The position numbers and the translations under genes were made by a program. DNA of 15,809 nucleotides from an uncultured Eubacteriales bacterium. GTDB lineage: Bacteria; Bacillota; Clostridia; Oscillospirales; CAG-272. A model generated the notes under the pieces. That model saw only the letters and a program-made list of their open reading frames with translations, made no database searches and was not told the origin of the DNA. Shown here piece by piece: positions 6,639 to 13,627 of the stretch. Position 1 is the first letter of the stretch; each line of letters begins with the position of its first letter. Where the stretch lies: positions 1 to 15,809 of the forward strand of contig URHI01000032.1 of NCBI GenBank assembly GCA_900547565.1, given 5' to 3'.

Positions 6639-6676
6639 GGTTAAAGAACGTAAAAATTTTGAAAGGAAATATAAAT

Positions 6677-7870
6677 ATGACCTACAACAAAAAGACTATC
6701 GAAGATGTTGATGTTGCCGGCAAGAGAGTTCTTGTACGCTGCGATTTCAATGTCCCCCTGAAGGACGGTGTCATAACCTCCGATAAGCGTATCGTTGAAG
6801 CTATCCCCACCATCAAATATCTGCTGGACAAGGGCGCAAAAGTTGTCCTGTGCTCGCATATGGGCAAGCCCAAGGGAGAAGTAAATCCCAAATACTCGCT
6901 GGCTCCCGTGGCCAAGAGGCTGTCCGAGCTGCTCGGCTTTGAAGTGCCGCTGGCTGCCGATACGATCGGCCCCGATGCCAAGGCCAAGGCCGCCGCACTC
7001 CAACCCGGACGCGCAATACTGCTTGAAAACACCCGTTTCGACAAGAGAGAAGAAAAAAACGATCCCGAGTTTGCCAAGGAACTGGCCTCATTCGGTGATA
7101 TATTTGTAAACGACGCTTTCGGCGCCGCTCACCGTGCCCATGCCTCCACTGCCGGTGTTGCAATGTACGGCGGTCTTCCCGCTGTCTGCGGTTACCTTAT
7201 CCAGAAGGAGATCACCGTTATGGGCAAGGCACTTGAAAATCCTGTACGTCCCTTCGTCGCCATTCTCGGCGGTGCAAAGGTTTCCGACAAGATCGGCGTT
7301 ATCAACAACCTCATCGACAAGGTCGATACGCTCATAATCGGCGGCGGTATGGCATACACCTTCTTCCGTGCACAGGGCTGCTCCATCGGCAACTCCATCT
7401 GCGAAGAGGATAAGCTCGAGCTGGCCAACGAAATGCTTAAAAAAGCTCACGATAAGGGTGTCAACTTCCTGCTTCCCGTTGATAACGTGATTGGCAGAGA
7501 ATATAAGGAAGACACCGTGTTCATGCGCATGTATTCCGACTCCATTCCCGACGGCTGGATGGGCCTTGATATCGGCGAAAAAACACAGGAGCTGTTTGCA
7601 AAATCCATAGTCGGCGCCGGAACGGTAGTATGGAACGGTCCTATGGGCGTTTCCGAGTGGGACAACTTTGCTTCGGGCACACGTTCCGTGGCACGCGCCG
7701 TGGCTGAGAGCGGTGCAATTTCGATCATCGGTGGCGGAGACAGCGCGGCAGCGGTCGAAAAGCTGGGCTACTCCGACAAAATGACTCATGTTTCCACCGG
7801 CGGCGGAGCTTCGCTCGAATTCCTCGAGGGACTTGAGCTTCCCGGCATCGCCTGCCTGCAGGACAAATAA
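6677..7870 (+). CDS. pgk: phosphoglycerate kinase
   Basis: Converts 1,3-bisphosphoglycerate and ADP to 3-phosphoglycerate and ATP in glycolysis, in the cytoplasm. The 397-residue product has the usual length and both lobes. N-lobe: [57 protein letters not shown]-lobe nucleotide site: [43 protein letters not shown] and the C-terminal [13 protein letters not shown] with [13 protein letters not shown]. The ATG at 6677 is preceded by AAAGGAAA; the longer reading from 6617 overlaps the promoter and is rejected. tpiA follows after 33 bases with no terminator, so the two form an operon. Confidence 0.98.
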   Translation: MTYNKKTIEDVDVAGKRVLVRCDFNVPLKDGVITSDKRIVEAIPTIKYLLDKGAKVVLCSHMGKPKGEVNPKYSLAPVAKRLSELLGFEVPLAADTIGPDAKAKAAALQPGRAILLENTRFDKREEKNDPEFAKELASFGDIFVNDAFGAAHRAHASTAGVAMYGGLPAVCGYLIQKEITVMGKALENPVRPFVAILGGAKVSDKIGVINNLIDKVDTLIIGGGMAYTFFRAQGCSIGNSICEEDKLELANEMLKKAHDKGVNFLLPVDNVIGREYKEDTVFMRMYSDSIPDGWMGLDIGEKTQELFAKSIVGAGTVVWNGPMGVSEWDNFASGTRSVARAVAESGAISIIGGGDSAAAVEKLGYSDKMTHVSTGGGASLEFLEGLELPGIACLQDK

Positions 7871-7903
7871 TCCACGACTATTAATCAGAGAAAGGCATAA
7901 AAA

Positions 7904-8671
7904 ATGAACCCTGCAAAAAGAAGAACCGTTATTGCCGGCAACTGGAAGATGAACTTCACCCCCGCTGAGGCGACCGATTTCATCAACGCCATAAAGCCCA
8001 TGGTGGCCGGTAAGGATAACTGCGACATCATTTTCTGCGCCCCCTATGTAACGATTGCGGCCGCCATGGCAGCCGCCGAGGGCAGCAACATAAAAATCGG
8101 AGCCGAGAACGTTCACTTTGCCCCCAAGGGCGCTTACACCGGCGAAGTTTCGGCTGACATGCTCAAGGCTATCGGCGTTGAGGTGGTCATTATCGGCCAC
8201 AGCGAGCGCCGCCAGTATTTCGGAGAGACCGACGAAACGGTAAACCTGCGCACCAAGGCAGCTTTGGCCGCCGGTCTGCGCGTGATCCTGTGCCTCGGCG
8301 AAGTCAAGGATCAGAGACTGTCCGGCATTACCGACGAGGTAGTCGCTATGCAAACCAAGCTTGACCTGGCTGGAGTTTCCGCCGAGGAGCTGAAGAATGT
8401 CATTATCGCATACGAGCCTGTCTGGGCCATCGGCACCGGACTTACCGCAACTCCCGAGCAGGCAGAGGAAACCTGCGCCGTGATCCGCCGCGTGCTGGCT
8501 TCGATGTACGGTGACGACGTTGCCGAGACCGTAACCATTCAGTACGGCGGTTCGATGAACGATAAAAACGCTGCCGAGTTGTTGGCCAAGCCCGATGTTG
8601 ACGGCGGACTTATCGGCGGAGCTTCACTCGTCCCCGAAAAGTTCACCGCGATCGTTGACGCGGCTCAGTAA
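7904..8671 (+). CDS. tpiA: triosephosphate isomerase
   Basis: Interconverts dihydroxyacetone phosphate and glyceraldehyde 3-phosphate. The 255-residue TIM barrel carries all catalytic residues: K15 in GNWKMN, H99 in IIGHSERRQYFGE, and E171 in AYEPVWAIGTG. The phosphate-binding loops QYGGSMN (213-219) and GGLIGGASL are also present. A GAGAAAGG ribosome binding site lies eight bases before the ATG. It is co-transcribed with pgk, and a hairpin terminator follows within 20 bases of the stop. Confidence 0.98.
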   Translation: MNPAKRRTVIAGNWKMNFTPAEATDFINAIKPMVAGKDNCDIIFCAPYVTIAAAMAAAEGSNIKIGAENVHFAPKGAYTGEVSADMLKAIGVEVVIIGHSERRQYFGETDETVNLRTKAALAAGLRVILCLGEVKDQRLSGITDEVVAMQTKLDLAGVSAEELKNVIIAYEPVWAIGTGLTATPEQAEETCAVIRRVLASMYGDDVAETVTIQYGGSMNDKNAAELLAKPDVDGGLIGGASLVPEKFTAIVDAAQ

Positions 8672-8686
8672 AGCATAAACAATAAT

Positions 8687-8714
8687 AAAGGCCGCCGCAA
8701 TGCGACGGCTTTTA
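8687..8714 (+). terminator. rho-independent terminator after tpiA
   Basis: AAAGGCCG (8687-8694) pairs with CGGCTTTT (8706-8713) around CG/CG inner pairs with one C-A mismatch, and the 3' arm ends in TTTTATT. It separates pgk-tpiA from rbfA, although rbfA starts only 32 bases on and has no obvious promoter of its own, so partial read-through is likely. Confidence 0.7.
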
Positions 8715-8745
8715 TTCACCGTAATATGAAAGGCATGGTATTAAA

Positions 8746-9222
8746 ATGGCAAAATACAGACGCGGACGCATAAACGACGAGGTCAAAAAGGAAATGGCAG
8801 GCATACTCCGCGACGTCAAGGACCCACGTGTGCGTGACGCCTTTATCAGCATAACCGCAGCCGAGGTCACGCCCGACCTTAAGTACGCCAAAATATATTA
8901 CTCACACCTTCGCGGTGACACCAAAGAGGTGGCCAAAGGACTGAAGTCGTCGGCAGGATATATCCGCCACATGCTGGCACAGCGTATGAACCTGAGGATC
9001 ACGCCGGAGCTTACCTTCATCACAGACAGCTCCATAGCCAACGGCGCGCATATTTCGTCGCTTATCAACGGGCTGACTTATTCCGATGACGGCGAGCAGA
9101 ACGAGCAAGACGACGTAACCGACGAAGACACAAAGTCGCAGACTGCGGAGTCATCTGCGGAGCGTGCGGACACCGCCGCCGATTCCGGAGAAGGTAGCTC
9201 CGGAGGAACCGGCAATGAGTGA
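8746..9222 (+). CDS. rbfA: 30S ribosome-binding factor RbfA
   Basis: RbfA helps the late maturation of the 30S subunit and the processing of the 5' end of 16S rRNA. The KH-type core is at residues 1-110: RRGRINDEVKKEMAGILRDVKDPRV, then DLKYAKIYYSHL, and LRITPELTFITDSSI. Residues about 115-158 form an unusual acidic, Ser/Thr/Gly-rich tail with many D, E and A residues, longer than in most RbfA proteins. The ribosome binding site GAAAGG is about 12 bases from the ATG, a little far. The gene is not beside nusA-infB, where it is found in Bacillus. Its last codons contain the GGAGG site and start codon of the following gene (8-nt overlap). Confidence 0.93.
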   Translation: MAKYRRGRINDEVKKEMAGILRDVKDPRVRDAFISITAAEVTPDLKYAKIYYSHLRGDTKEVAKGLKSSAGYIRHMLAQRMNLRITPELTFITDSSIANGAHISSLINGLTYSDDGEQNEQDDVTDEDTKSQTAESSAERADTAADSGEGSSGGTGNE

Positions 9223-10210
9223 GCTGTCTGTGCTGACGCTGGAGCAGGTGTGTGACCGCCTGATAACACCTGTAAATACGCTGATCATTTTCCACGACCG
9301 CCCAGACGGCGATGCAACCGGCTCCGCCTTCGGTCTGGCACTGTTGCTTGAGTCTATGGGATCAGCGGTACGCTGCGTATGCTCGTCTGAGGTCAACCGA
9401 CGCTATCGTTTTGCAGTCGAAGGCCTTCAGGACAGCGTGCTTCCCTGCTCTGTCCCGGACGGCTTTGACGCGCAGCGCGTAATCACGGTCGACACGGCCG
9501 CGCCTGAGCAGATACGTGAGCTGAGACAGCAGTACAGCATAGATTTCATGATAGATCATCATGCCAGGGGCACGCCCTACGCCGACTATCTTGTCCGGCC
9601 AGACGCCGCAGCCTGCGGTGAGATAATCTACGACATTGCCGCCGCTCTTATGGCGCGCGGTGCGATAAAGGCACTCCCCCCACGCTTTGCGGGACTGATT
9701 TATATGGCTATAGCCACTGATACCGGCTGCTTCAAATATTCCAACACCACCCCCGGCACACACCGCCGAGTCGCGGAGCTTATGGACGGTTCGTTTGACT
9801 ACGCCGACTGGAACTTCAGGCTTTTCGACGCCAAAACGCCCGAGGCTCTGACGCTGACACATGCCGCCATCGAAAATATTCACTATTTTTACGATCGTCG
9901 CCTTGCTGTCGTGGCCATGGATCACGCCGCACTCAGCGCAATCGGCATCTCCTCCGACTACTACGACGGACTTATCGACGTTGCCCGCAGTATCGACGGA
10001 GTGGAGGTAGCGGTGTCGTTGCGTCAACCTGATGATCTACCGGTATTCCGCGTATCCACGCGCTCAAACGGGAACGCCGATGTATCTGCAGTTTGTGCAC
10101 GCTTTGGAGGCGGCGGACATGCCAAGGCCGCAGGCTGTTCAATATCCGCGCCTGATATTACTGTGGCACTCGATATAATTGTCTCGGCGGTAGGCGAGAT
10201 ACTGAAATAA
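9215..10210 (+). CDS. nrnA: DHH-family phosphoesterase, NrnA-type oligoribonuclease/pAp phosphatase
   Basis: NrnA proteins degrade very short RNAs (nanoRNA), often act on pApA, and dephosphorylate 3'-phosphoadenosine 5'-phosphate. The 331-residue product has the DHH domain metal motifs H27-D28-R29-P30-D31-G32-D33, TVDTAA (D93), MIDHHARG (D114-H115-H116) and ATDTG (D169). At the C-terminus is the DHHA1 substrate-binding motif GGGGHAKAAG (298-307). The ATG at 9215 is chosen over an upstream in-frame start because GGAGG lies eight bases before it and the 8-nt overlap with rbfA (ATGAGTGA) is a common coupling arrangement. rbfA-nrnA is a recurrent Firmicute pair. It ends the plus-strand operon and is followed by a large palindrome. 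Confidence 0.93.
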   Translation: MSELSVLTLEQVCDRLITPVNTLIIFHDRPDGDATGSAFGLALLLESMGSAVRCVCSSEVNRRYRFAVEGLQDSVLPCSVPDGFDAQRVITVDTAAPEQIRELRQQYSIDFMIDHHARGTPYADYLVRPDAAACGEIIYDIAAALMARGAIKALPPRFAGLIYMAIATDTGCFKYSNTTPGTHRRVAELMDGSFDYADWNFRLFDAKTPEALTLTHAAIENIHYFYDRRLAVVAMDHAALSAIGISSDYYDGLIDVARSIDGVEVAVSLRQPDDLPVFRVSTRSNGNADVSAVCARFGGGGHAKAAGCSISAPDITVALDIIVSAVGEILK

Positions 10211-10266
10211 AACTTTATTTCTGATCGCGCCCTTACCGGTGCAGTTCCGTATAATGAAAAAGTCTT

Positions 10267-10306
10267 TTCGAGAGGGAACCTTTTTGAAAAAAGGTTCCCT
10301 CTCGAA
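10267..10306. repeat. 19-bp-arm perfect palindrome after nrnA, probably terminator and possibly an interspersed repeat
   Basis: Arms 10267-10285 and 10288-10306 are perfectly complementary, with only GA between them; short A- and T-runs lie near the centre instead of after the stem. A short outer inverted repeat AAAAGT (10258-10263) and ACTTTT (10321-10326) frames it. It is 56 bases from the nrnA stop, so it may end that transcript. The lack of a T-run after the stem and the outer frame make it look more like a palindromic extragenic repeat. Confidence 0.7.
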
Positions 10307-10325
10307 CTCTCCCACCAAGAACTTT

Positions 10326-10334
10326 TGTTATAAT
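10326..10334 (+). promoter_or_regulatory. possible extended -10 promoter reading antisense to the small gene
   Basis: TGTTATAAT is a perfect extended -10 on the plus strand with no good -35. RNA from it would run into the DUF6794-like gene in antisense. It is A/T-rich, so a chance match is possible. Confidence 0.25.
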
Positions 10335-10364
10335 CGGACAAAAATTGAATTTTTCGAAGATTAT
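10330..10364. repeat. second palindrome, with internal symmetric mismatch
   Basis: ATAATC (10330-10335) pairs with GATTAT (10359-10364). After a four-by-four unpaired stretch, AAAAATT (10340-10346) pairs with AATTTTT (10348-10354) around a single G. On the minus strand it lies downstream of the DUF6794-like gene and may help end its transcript. It starts inside a TATAAT sequence. The remaining bases up to 10402 show nothing recognisable. Confidence 0.5.
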
Positions 10365-10402
10365 CGTAAGACTTGTTTAGGCAGAGCATCGACATACCTT
10401 TG

Positions 10403-10693
10403 TCAGCAATCCGGACTCAGCCATTTGCGGCGCAGTTTTTGTTTTACGAGGTGCCTGTAATACATGGTAATCACATACGATGACATATCATCAGCGCTGA
10501 AAACTCCGTGGCGGCAGAATTCCAGATAAAGTGCACTTCCGGGCAGCAGAAGCTCATTTCTTATTCGCGTGCCAAGCCCGAAATGGTAAAACTCCGGGTG
10601 TCTACCCCAGTTATTGATGAATTCGACGGCCTGCTCTGCGGTAAAATAGCCGTCTATGATGACAAAGCAGTCGGTTATCATTTTATCAAGCAT
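10403..10693 (-). CDS. small uncharacterised protein, DUF6794-like
   Basis: A 96-residue soluble protein with no signal peptide or membrane segment. The segment FGLGTRIRNELLLPGSALYLEF, followed by GVFSADDMSSYVITMYYRHL, resembles the DUF6794 pattern (FGLG.WIRN.L, then HPDDMS), a family without known function; this is recognition from memory. The ATG at 10693 is chosen because AAGGGG lies nine bases upstream; in-frame TTG (10726) and ATG (10711) starts have no such site. It has a consensus promoter (10731-10759) with an operator-like palindrome in the spacer and faces a divergent XRE repressor gene, so its expression is probably controlled by that protein. Conserved FGLG, RNE and DDMS residues could form a binding surface, but no catalytic motif is evident. 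Confidence 0.75.
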   Translation of the reverse strand: MLDKMITDCFVIIDGYFTAEQAVEFINNWGRHPEFYHFGLGTRIRNELLLPGSALYLEFCRHGVFSADDMSSYVITMYYRHLVKQKLRRKWLSPDC

Positions 10694-10730
10694 TTTATAT
10701 TTCCCCTTCATCACGATAGTTGCCAAATAT

Positions 10731-10759
10731 ATTTTACTATCTTATGATAGTAATGTCAA
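10731..10759 (-). promoter_or_regulatory. consensus promoter of the DUF6794-like gene
   Basis: On the minus strand TTGACA (10754-10759), a 17-base spacer, and TAAAAT (10731-10736). The transcription start is near 10724, giving a leader of about 30 bases. The spacer is almost wholly occupied by the palindrome at 10734-10753. Confidence 0.85.
10734..10753. promoter_or_regulatory. operator-like palindrome O1
   Basis: TTACTATC (10734-10741) and GATAGTAA (10746-10753) are perfect 8-base inverted repeats around TTAT. The site fills the spacer between -35 and -10 of the minus-strand promoter, a place where a bound repressor blocks RNA polymerase. The divergent XRE gene is the obvious source of the binding protein. 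Confidence 0.7.
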
Positions 10760-10778
10760 TACTACTTTTTAATAGTAA
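10759..10778. promoter_or_regulatory. operator-like palindrome O2
   Basis: ATACTACT (10759-10766) and AATAGTAA (10771-10778) repeat the half-sites of O1 with the same 8-4-8 geometry and a few mismatches. The centre is 25 bases from that of O1. It ends two bases before the plus-strand TATAAT (10781-10786), so binding would also repress the XRE gene. Confidence 0.6.
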
Positions 10779-10780
10779 GA

Positions 10781-10786
10781 TATAAT
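10781..10786 (+). promoter_or_regulatory. -10 element of the XRE gene
   Basis: A perfect TATAAT. The -35 region 17 bases upstream (AATACT) is poor and overlaps O2. The XRE start codon is only 18 bases downstream, so the leader is very short. Confidence 0.5.
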
Positions 10787-10803
10787 GAGCAAGGGTGATG
10801 AAT

Positions 10804-11025
10804 TTGAATATATATTTTCCGCGTCTGCGTGATCTGCGCGAGGACGCCGACATGGTACAAAAGCAAGTTGCCGCCTACCTCGGAATTGACCAACGAGTAT
10901 ACAGTAATTACGAAACAGGCAAGCGCGAAATTCCGGTACGGTTCGTCATCGCCTTAGCCGAGCTTTACGGCACCTCGACCGACTTTATTCTGGGTCGTAC
11001 CAACAACAGAGGGACGAATATATGA
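10804..11025 (+). CDS. XRE-family (Cro/C1-type) helix-turn-helix transcriptional regulator
   Basis: A 73-residue single-domain DNA-binding protein. The five-helix HTH spans residues about 6-62: FPRLRDLREDADMVQKQVAAY, then LGIDQRVYSNYETGKREIP, then the family ending LYGTSTDFILGRT. The recognition helix is around QRVYSNYETG. Start choice: GTG (10795) and ATG (10798) overlap the AAGGGTGAT ribosome binding site, so TTG at 10804, eight bases after AAGGG, is preferred and gives the usual MNIYFPRLRDLRED start. There is no sensor domain, so any signal must act by binding, turnover or a partner. Two palindromes with shared half-sites lie directly upstream, which suggests autorepression and control of the divergent small gene. 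A bidirectional terminator follows. Confidence 0.9.
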   Translation: MNIYFPRLRDLREDADMVQKQVAAYLGIDQRVYSNYETGKREIPVRFVIALAELYGTSTDFILGRTNNRGTNI

Positions 11026-11067
11026 AGCTCCGTGGTGTCCGCGCCGCTATCCTATACCTCCTTATAC

Positions 11068-11110
11068 ATCAAAAAGACGATATGGCACAATGCCATATCG
11101 TCTTTTTGAT
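11068..11110. terminator. bidirectional rho-independent terminator
   Basis: Perfect 20-base arms (11068-11087 and 11091-11110) around CAA. Each strand has A5 in the 5' arm and T5 in the 3' arm, so it can end both the XRE transcript (plus) and the dehydrogenase operon (minus), whose last stop codon is 14 bases to the right. Confidence 0.92.
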
Positions 11111-11123
11111 TTATAATCGTACC

Positions 11124-13595
11124 TTACACACCCTCGCGAAGACGGCGCAGCTGTTCTGCCTCGGTCGCGGTATGTGTGGAAACATGTCCGGGCAGAGGCA
11201 TCAACTCGTCATTGATGGTGTCGATGATCCAGCTATCCTGCGGGAAGAAGAACTCATCAAACTCAAAGGGAGGTGTGATCCAGTTCTTAGCCCCGACTAT
11301 AGCGACAGGAGCATCAAGATAGTCAAAGCACAGGTTGCTGATGTTATGTGCAACATCGTTGAGGAATGAGCCGCGGGCGCAGGCATCGGAAACCAGCACG
11401 ACCTTACCGGTCTTTTTGACCGACTCTACTATCTTGGTGTAGTCCAGCGGCACAAGCGAGTGCAGGTTGATGATTTCAGCGTTTACGCCGTACTTTTCCT
11501 TGAGCTGATCAGCCGCCTTGACCGCACGGTACAGCACTGCACCTATTGTAATGATGGTAACATCAGCTCCACTACGGATAAGGTTGGTATCGCCTATTCT
11601 GATCTCGTAAGGCTCAGCGGGAACGCCTCCCTCATGGAACTGCTCGGGCATATCGTAAATTCTCTGACTCTCAAAGAATATGACAGGGTCAGTGCCGTTG
11701 AGTGCGGCAGTCATCAGACCTCTGGACTCATACGGCGTTGCGGGGAAGCAAACCTTAAGTCCGGGGATGTGGGCACACAGCGAGGTCCAGTCCTGAGAGT
11801 GCTGGGCACCGTACTTAGAGCCGACCGAAACACGCACGACCACCGGCATTTTGAGAATACCGGCACTCATGGCCTGCCACTTGGACAGCTGATTGAATAT
11901 TTCATCACCGCAACGTCCGATAAAGTCGGCATACATCAGCTCAACTACCGCGCGGCCGCCGCACAGGCCGTAACCAACGGCACTGCCGATGATAGCTGCC
12001 TCGGAAATAGGCGCATTGAACAGGCGGGAATGCGGAATTGCTTCCATCATTCCGCGGTAAACCGCGAACGCGCCGCCCCAGTCACGGACGTCCTCACCGT
12101 AAGAGATCATGGTGGGGTCCTCATAATATTTGTCTATTAACGATTCGGAAATACCGTCGCGAATGTTGTACGCCTTCATCTTGCTGACAGGCTGTCCCTT
12201 TTCGTCAAGCGCGGTACGGATCTTGCCCTTGATCTTGACATAAGCGGGGCACTCTTCCTTAGGCAGTGTAACGTCGGGCTGTCTGTCATCCATTTTGGCA
12301 ACATGGCCGTTGGAGAACATCATACGCTCAATAATTGCGGGATCTGCCTTGAAGTCGGCATAAGGAGAGAACGTCTTATCGGCGGCATGGCGGCAGATCA
12401 TGGTCATACGCTCGACCGTTTCGGCGACGATATCGTCGAACTTGCCATCATCTGCGACCTTGGCATCTACCAGCGCCTTGCGGTAGGTGACCATGGGATC
12501 GTACTCTTTCCACGCGTCAAGCTCCTCCTTGGAACGGTAAGCGTTCTGGTCAGAGGTCGAGTGGCCTGAATAACGGTATGTAATGGTATCCAGCAGTACG
12601 GGACCTTCGCCGTTGCGCAGTAGCTTTAGCTTGCGCTCCATGGCATCAATAACAGCCAGCGGATTGAAGCCGTCTATACGCTCTGCATGCATCTGGCTGG
12701 GCGTAATGCCGGCGCCGAGACGTGCCAGCATATCGTAGGCCATGGTCTCACCGCGTGTCTGGCCACCCATGCCGTAGCTGTTGTCAAACACATTGAACAG
12801 TATGGGCATACCGCCGTTCATATCACCTTCCCACAGCGTACGGAACTGATCCATGGCGGCAAAGTTCATAGCCTCATAGACAGGGCCGCAGCCCAGCGAG
12901 CCGTCACCTGCGTTGCAGACCACGATACCGTTCTTACGGTTAACCTTTTTGTACAGCGCCGCACCGGTCGCGATAGGAGCCGAACCGCCGACAATAGCAT
13001 TGTTGGGATATACACCGAAGGGCAGGAAGAAAGCGTGCATCGAGCCGCCAAGACCCATATGGAAGCCGTTCTGGCGTGCGAATATCTCGGAGAGTGTTCC
13101 GTAAAGAATAAAGCGTATGGCAAGCTCCTTGACCGAGTCGACCTTGCCCAGCTTTTCAACTGCGCGAAGTGTACGTCCGCCGATGAAGTTTTCCATGATC
13201 TTCATCAGCTCGTCATCGGACAGCTTGTTGATAGATGACAGCGATTTTGCCAGGATCTCGCTGTGCGAACGGTGAGAGCCGAAGGTGTAGTCGTCGATGC
13301 CGAGCAGGTAAGCCTGACCGACCGCGGCCGCCTCCTGGCCCATGGAGAGGTGAGCGGGACCGGGATATGTGGTTTCAACGCCGTTGTAGTTGCTCTGCGT
13401 CTTTATCTGGCTGAGCATGGACTCAAATTCACGGCAAATGGCTATATCACGGAATATACGCAGAAAATCCTCTGTGGTGTAGCGCGACTTTTCCTGCTCA
13501 ATGGTTTTGTTATACTGGTTTACGGGAATATCCTCAAAGGTAATTTTGCCCGGTGCTCTCGTCGCAACGGGATCGACAAATAATGATTTAGGCAT
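11124..13595 (-). CDS. 2-oxoacid dehydrogenase E1 component, fused alpha and beta subunits
   Basis: The thiamine-diphosphate decarboxylase of a pyruvate/branched-chain/acetoin-type dehydrogenase complex. In the 823-residue chain residues about 40-405 are E1 alpha: PGPAHLSMGQEAAAVG, GFHMGLGGSMHAFF, the thiamine motif GDGSLGCGPVYEAMNFA (230-246) ending at NVFDNSYG (268-275), and RYSGHSTSDQNAYRS (341-355). A linker of about 70 residues follows, then E1 beta from about 473: YGEDVRDWGG, NAPISEAAIIGSAVGYGL with the cofactor glutamate E532, and GAQHSQDW with H599. Most complexes of this type use separate alpha and beta chains. Between SHRSHSEILAK and the GFHMGLGGS segment there are about 60 residues where usual alpha chains have far fewer. 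A GAAAGGAA site precedes the ATG. The gene ends an E2-E3-E1 operon; the substrate cannot be read from the sequence. Confidence 0.92.
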   Translation of the reverse strand: MPKSLFVDPVATRAPGKITFEDIPVNQYNKTIEQEKSRYTTEDFLRIFRDIAICREFESMLSQIKTQSNYNGVETTYPGPAHLSMGQEAAAVGQAYLLGIDDYTFGSHRSHSEILAKSLSSINKLSDDELMKIMENFIGGRTLRAVEKLGKVDSVKELAIRFILYGTLSEIFARQNGFHMGLGGSMHAFFLPFGVYPNNAIVGGSAPIATGAALYKKVNRKNGIVVCNAGDGSLGCGPVYEAMNFAAMDQFRTLWEGDMNGGMPILFNVFDNSYGMGGQTRGETMAYDMLARLGAGITPSQMHAERIDGFNPLAVIDAMERKLKLLRNGEGPVLLDTITYRYSGHSTSDQNAYRSKEELDAWKEYDPMVTYRKALVDAKVADDGKFDDIVAETVERMTMICRHAADKTFSPYADFKADPAIIERMMFSNGHVAKMDDRQPDVTLPKEECPAYVKIKGKIRTALDEKGQPVSKMKAYNIRDGISESLIDKYYEDPTMISYGEDVRDWGGAFAVYRGMMEAIPHSRLFNAPISEAAIIGSAVGYGLCGGRAVVELMYADFIGRCGDEIFNQLSKWQAMSAGILKMPVVVRVSVGSKYGAQHSQDWTSLCAHIPGLKVCFPATPYESRGLMTAALNGTDPVIFFESQRIYDMPEQFHEGGVPAEPYEIRIGDTNLIRSGADVTIITIGAVLYRAVKAADQLKEKYGVNAEIINLHSLVPLDYTKIVESVKKTGKVVLVSDACARGSFLNDVAHNISNLCFDYLDAPVAIVGAKNWITPPFEFDEFFFPQDSWIIDTINDELMPLPGHVSTHTATEAEQLRRLREGV

Positions 13596-13627
13596 TTCAG
13601 TAAAATTCCTTTCTGTAATATTTTAAA

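Noticed and set aside
7088..8353. Long open frame (about 420 codons) antisense to pgk and tpiA
   Set aside because: It lies entirely opposite two well-conserved genes and the short gap between them, has no ribosome binding site and no recognisable domain. Strong codon bias of the sense genes is enough to keep this frame open.
10239..10460. 73-codon plus-strand open frame through the palindromes
   Set aside because: It encodes the palindrome and then runs antisense to the small gene, with no ribosome binding site. Such frames arise from the repeat itself.
11460..12140. Plus-strand open frames opposite the E1 gene (also 13673-14290 opposite lpdA, 9362-10027 minus opposite nrnA, 3166-3918 plus opposite the SRP RNA and SLH gene)
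   Set aside because: All are shadows of well-supported genes on the other strand, without ribosome binding sites or recognisable domains.
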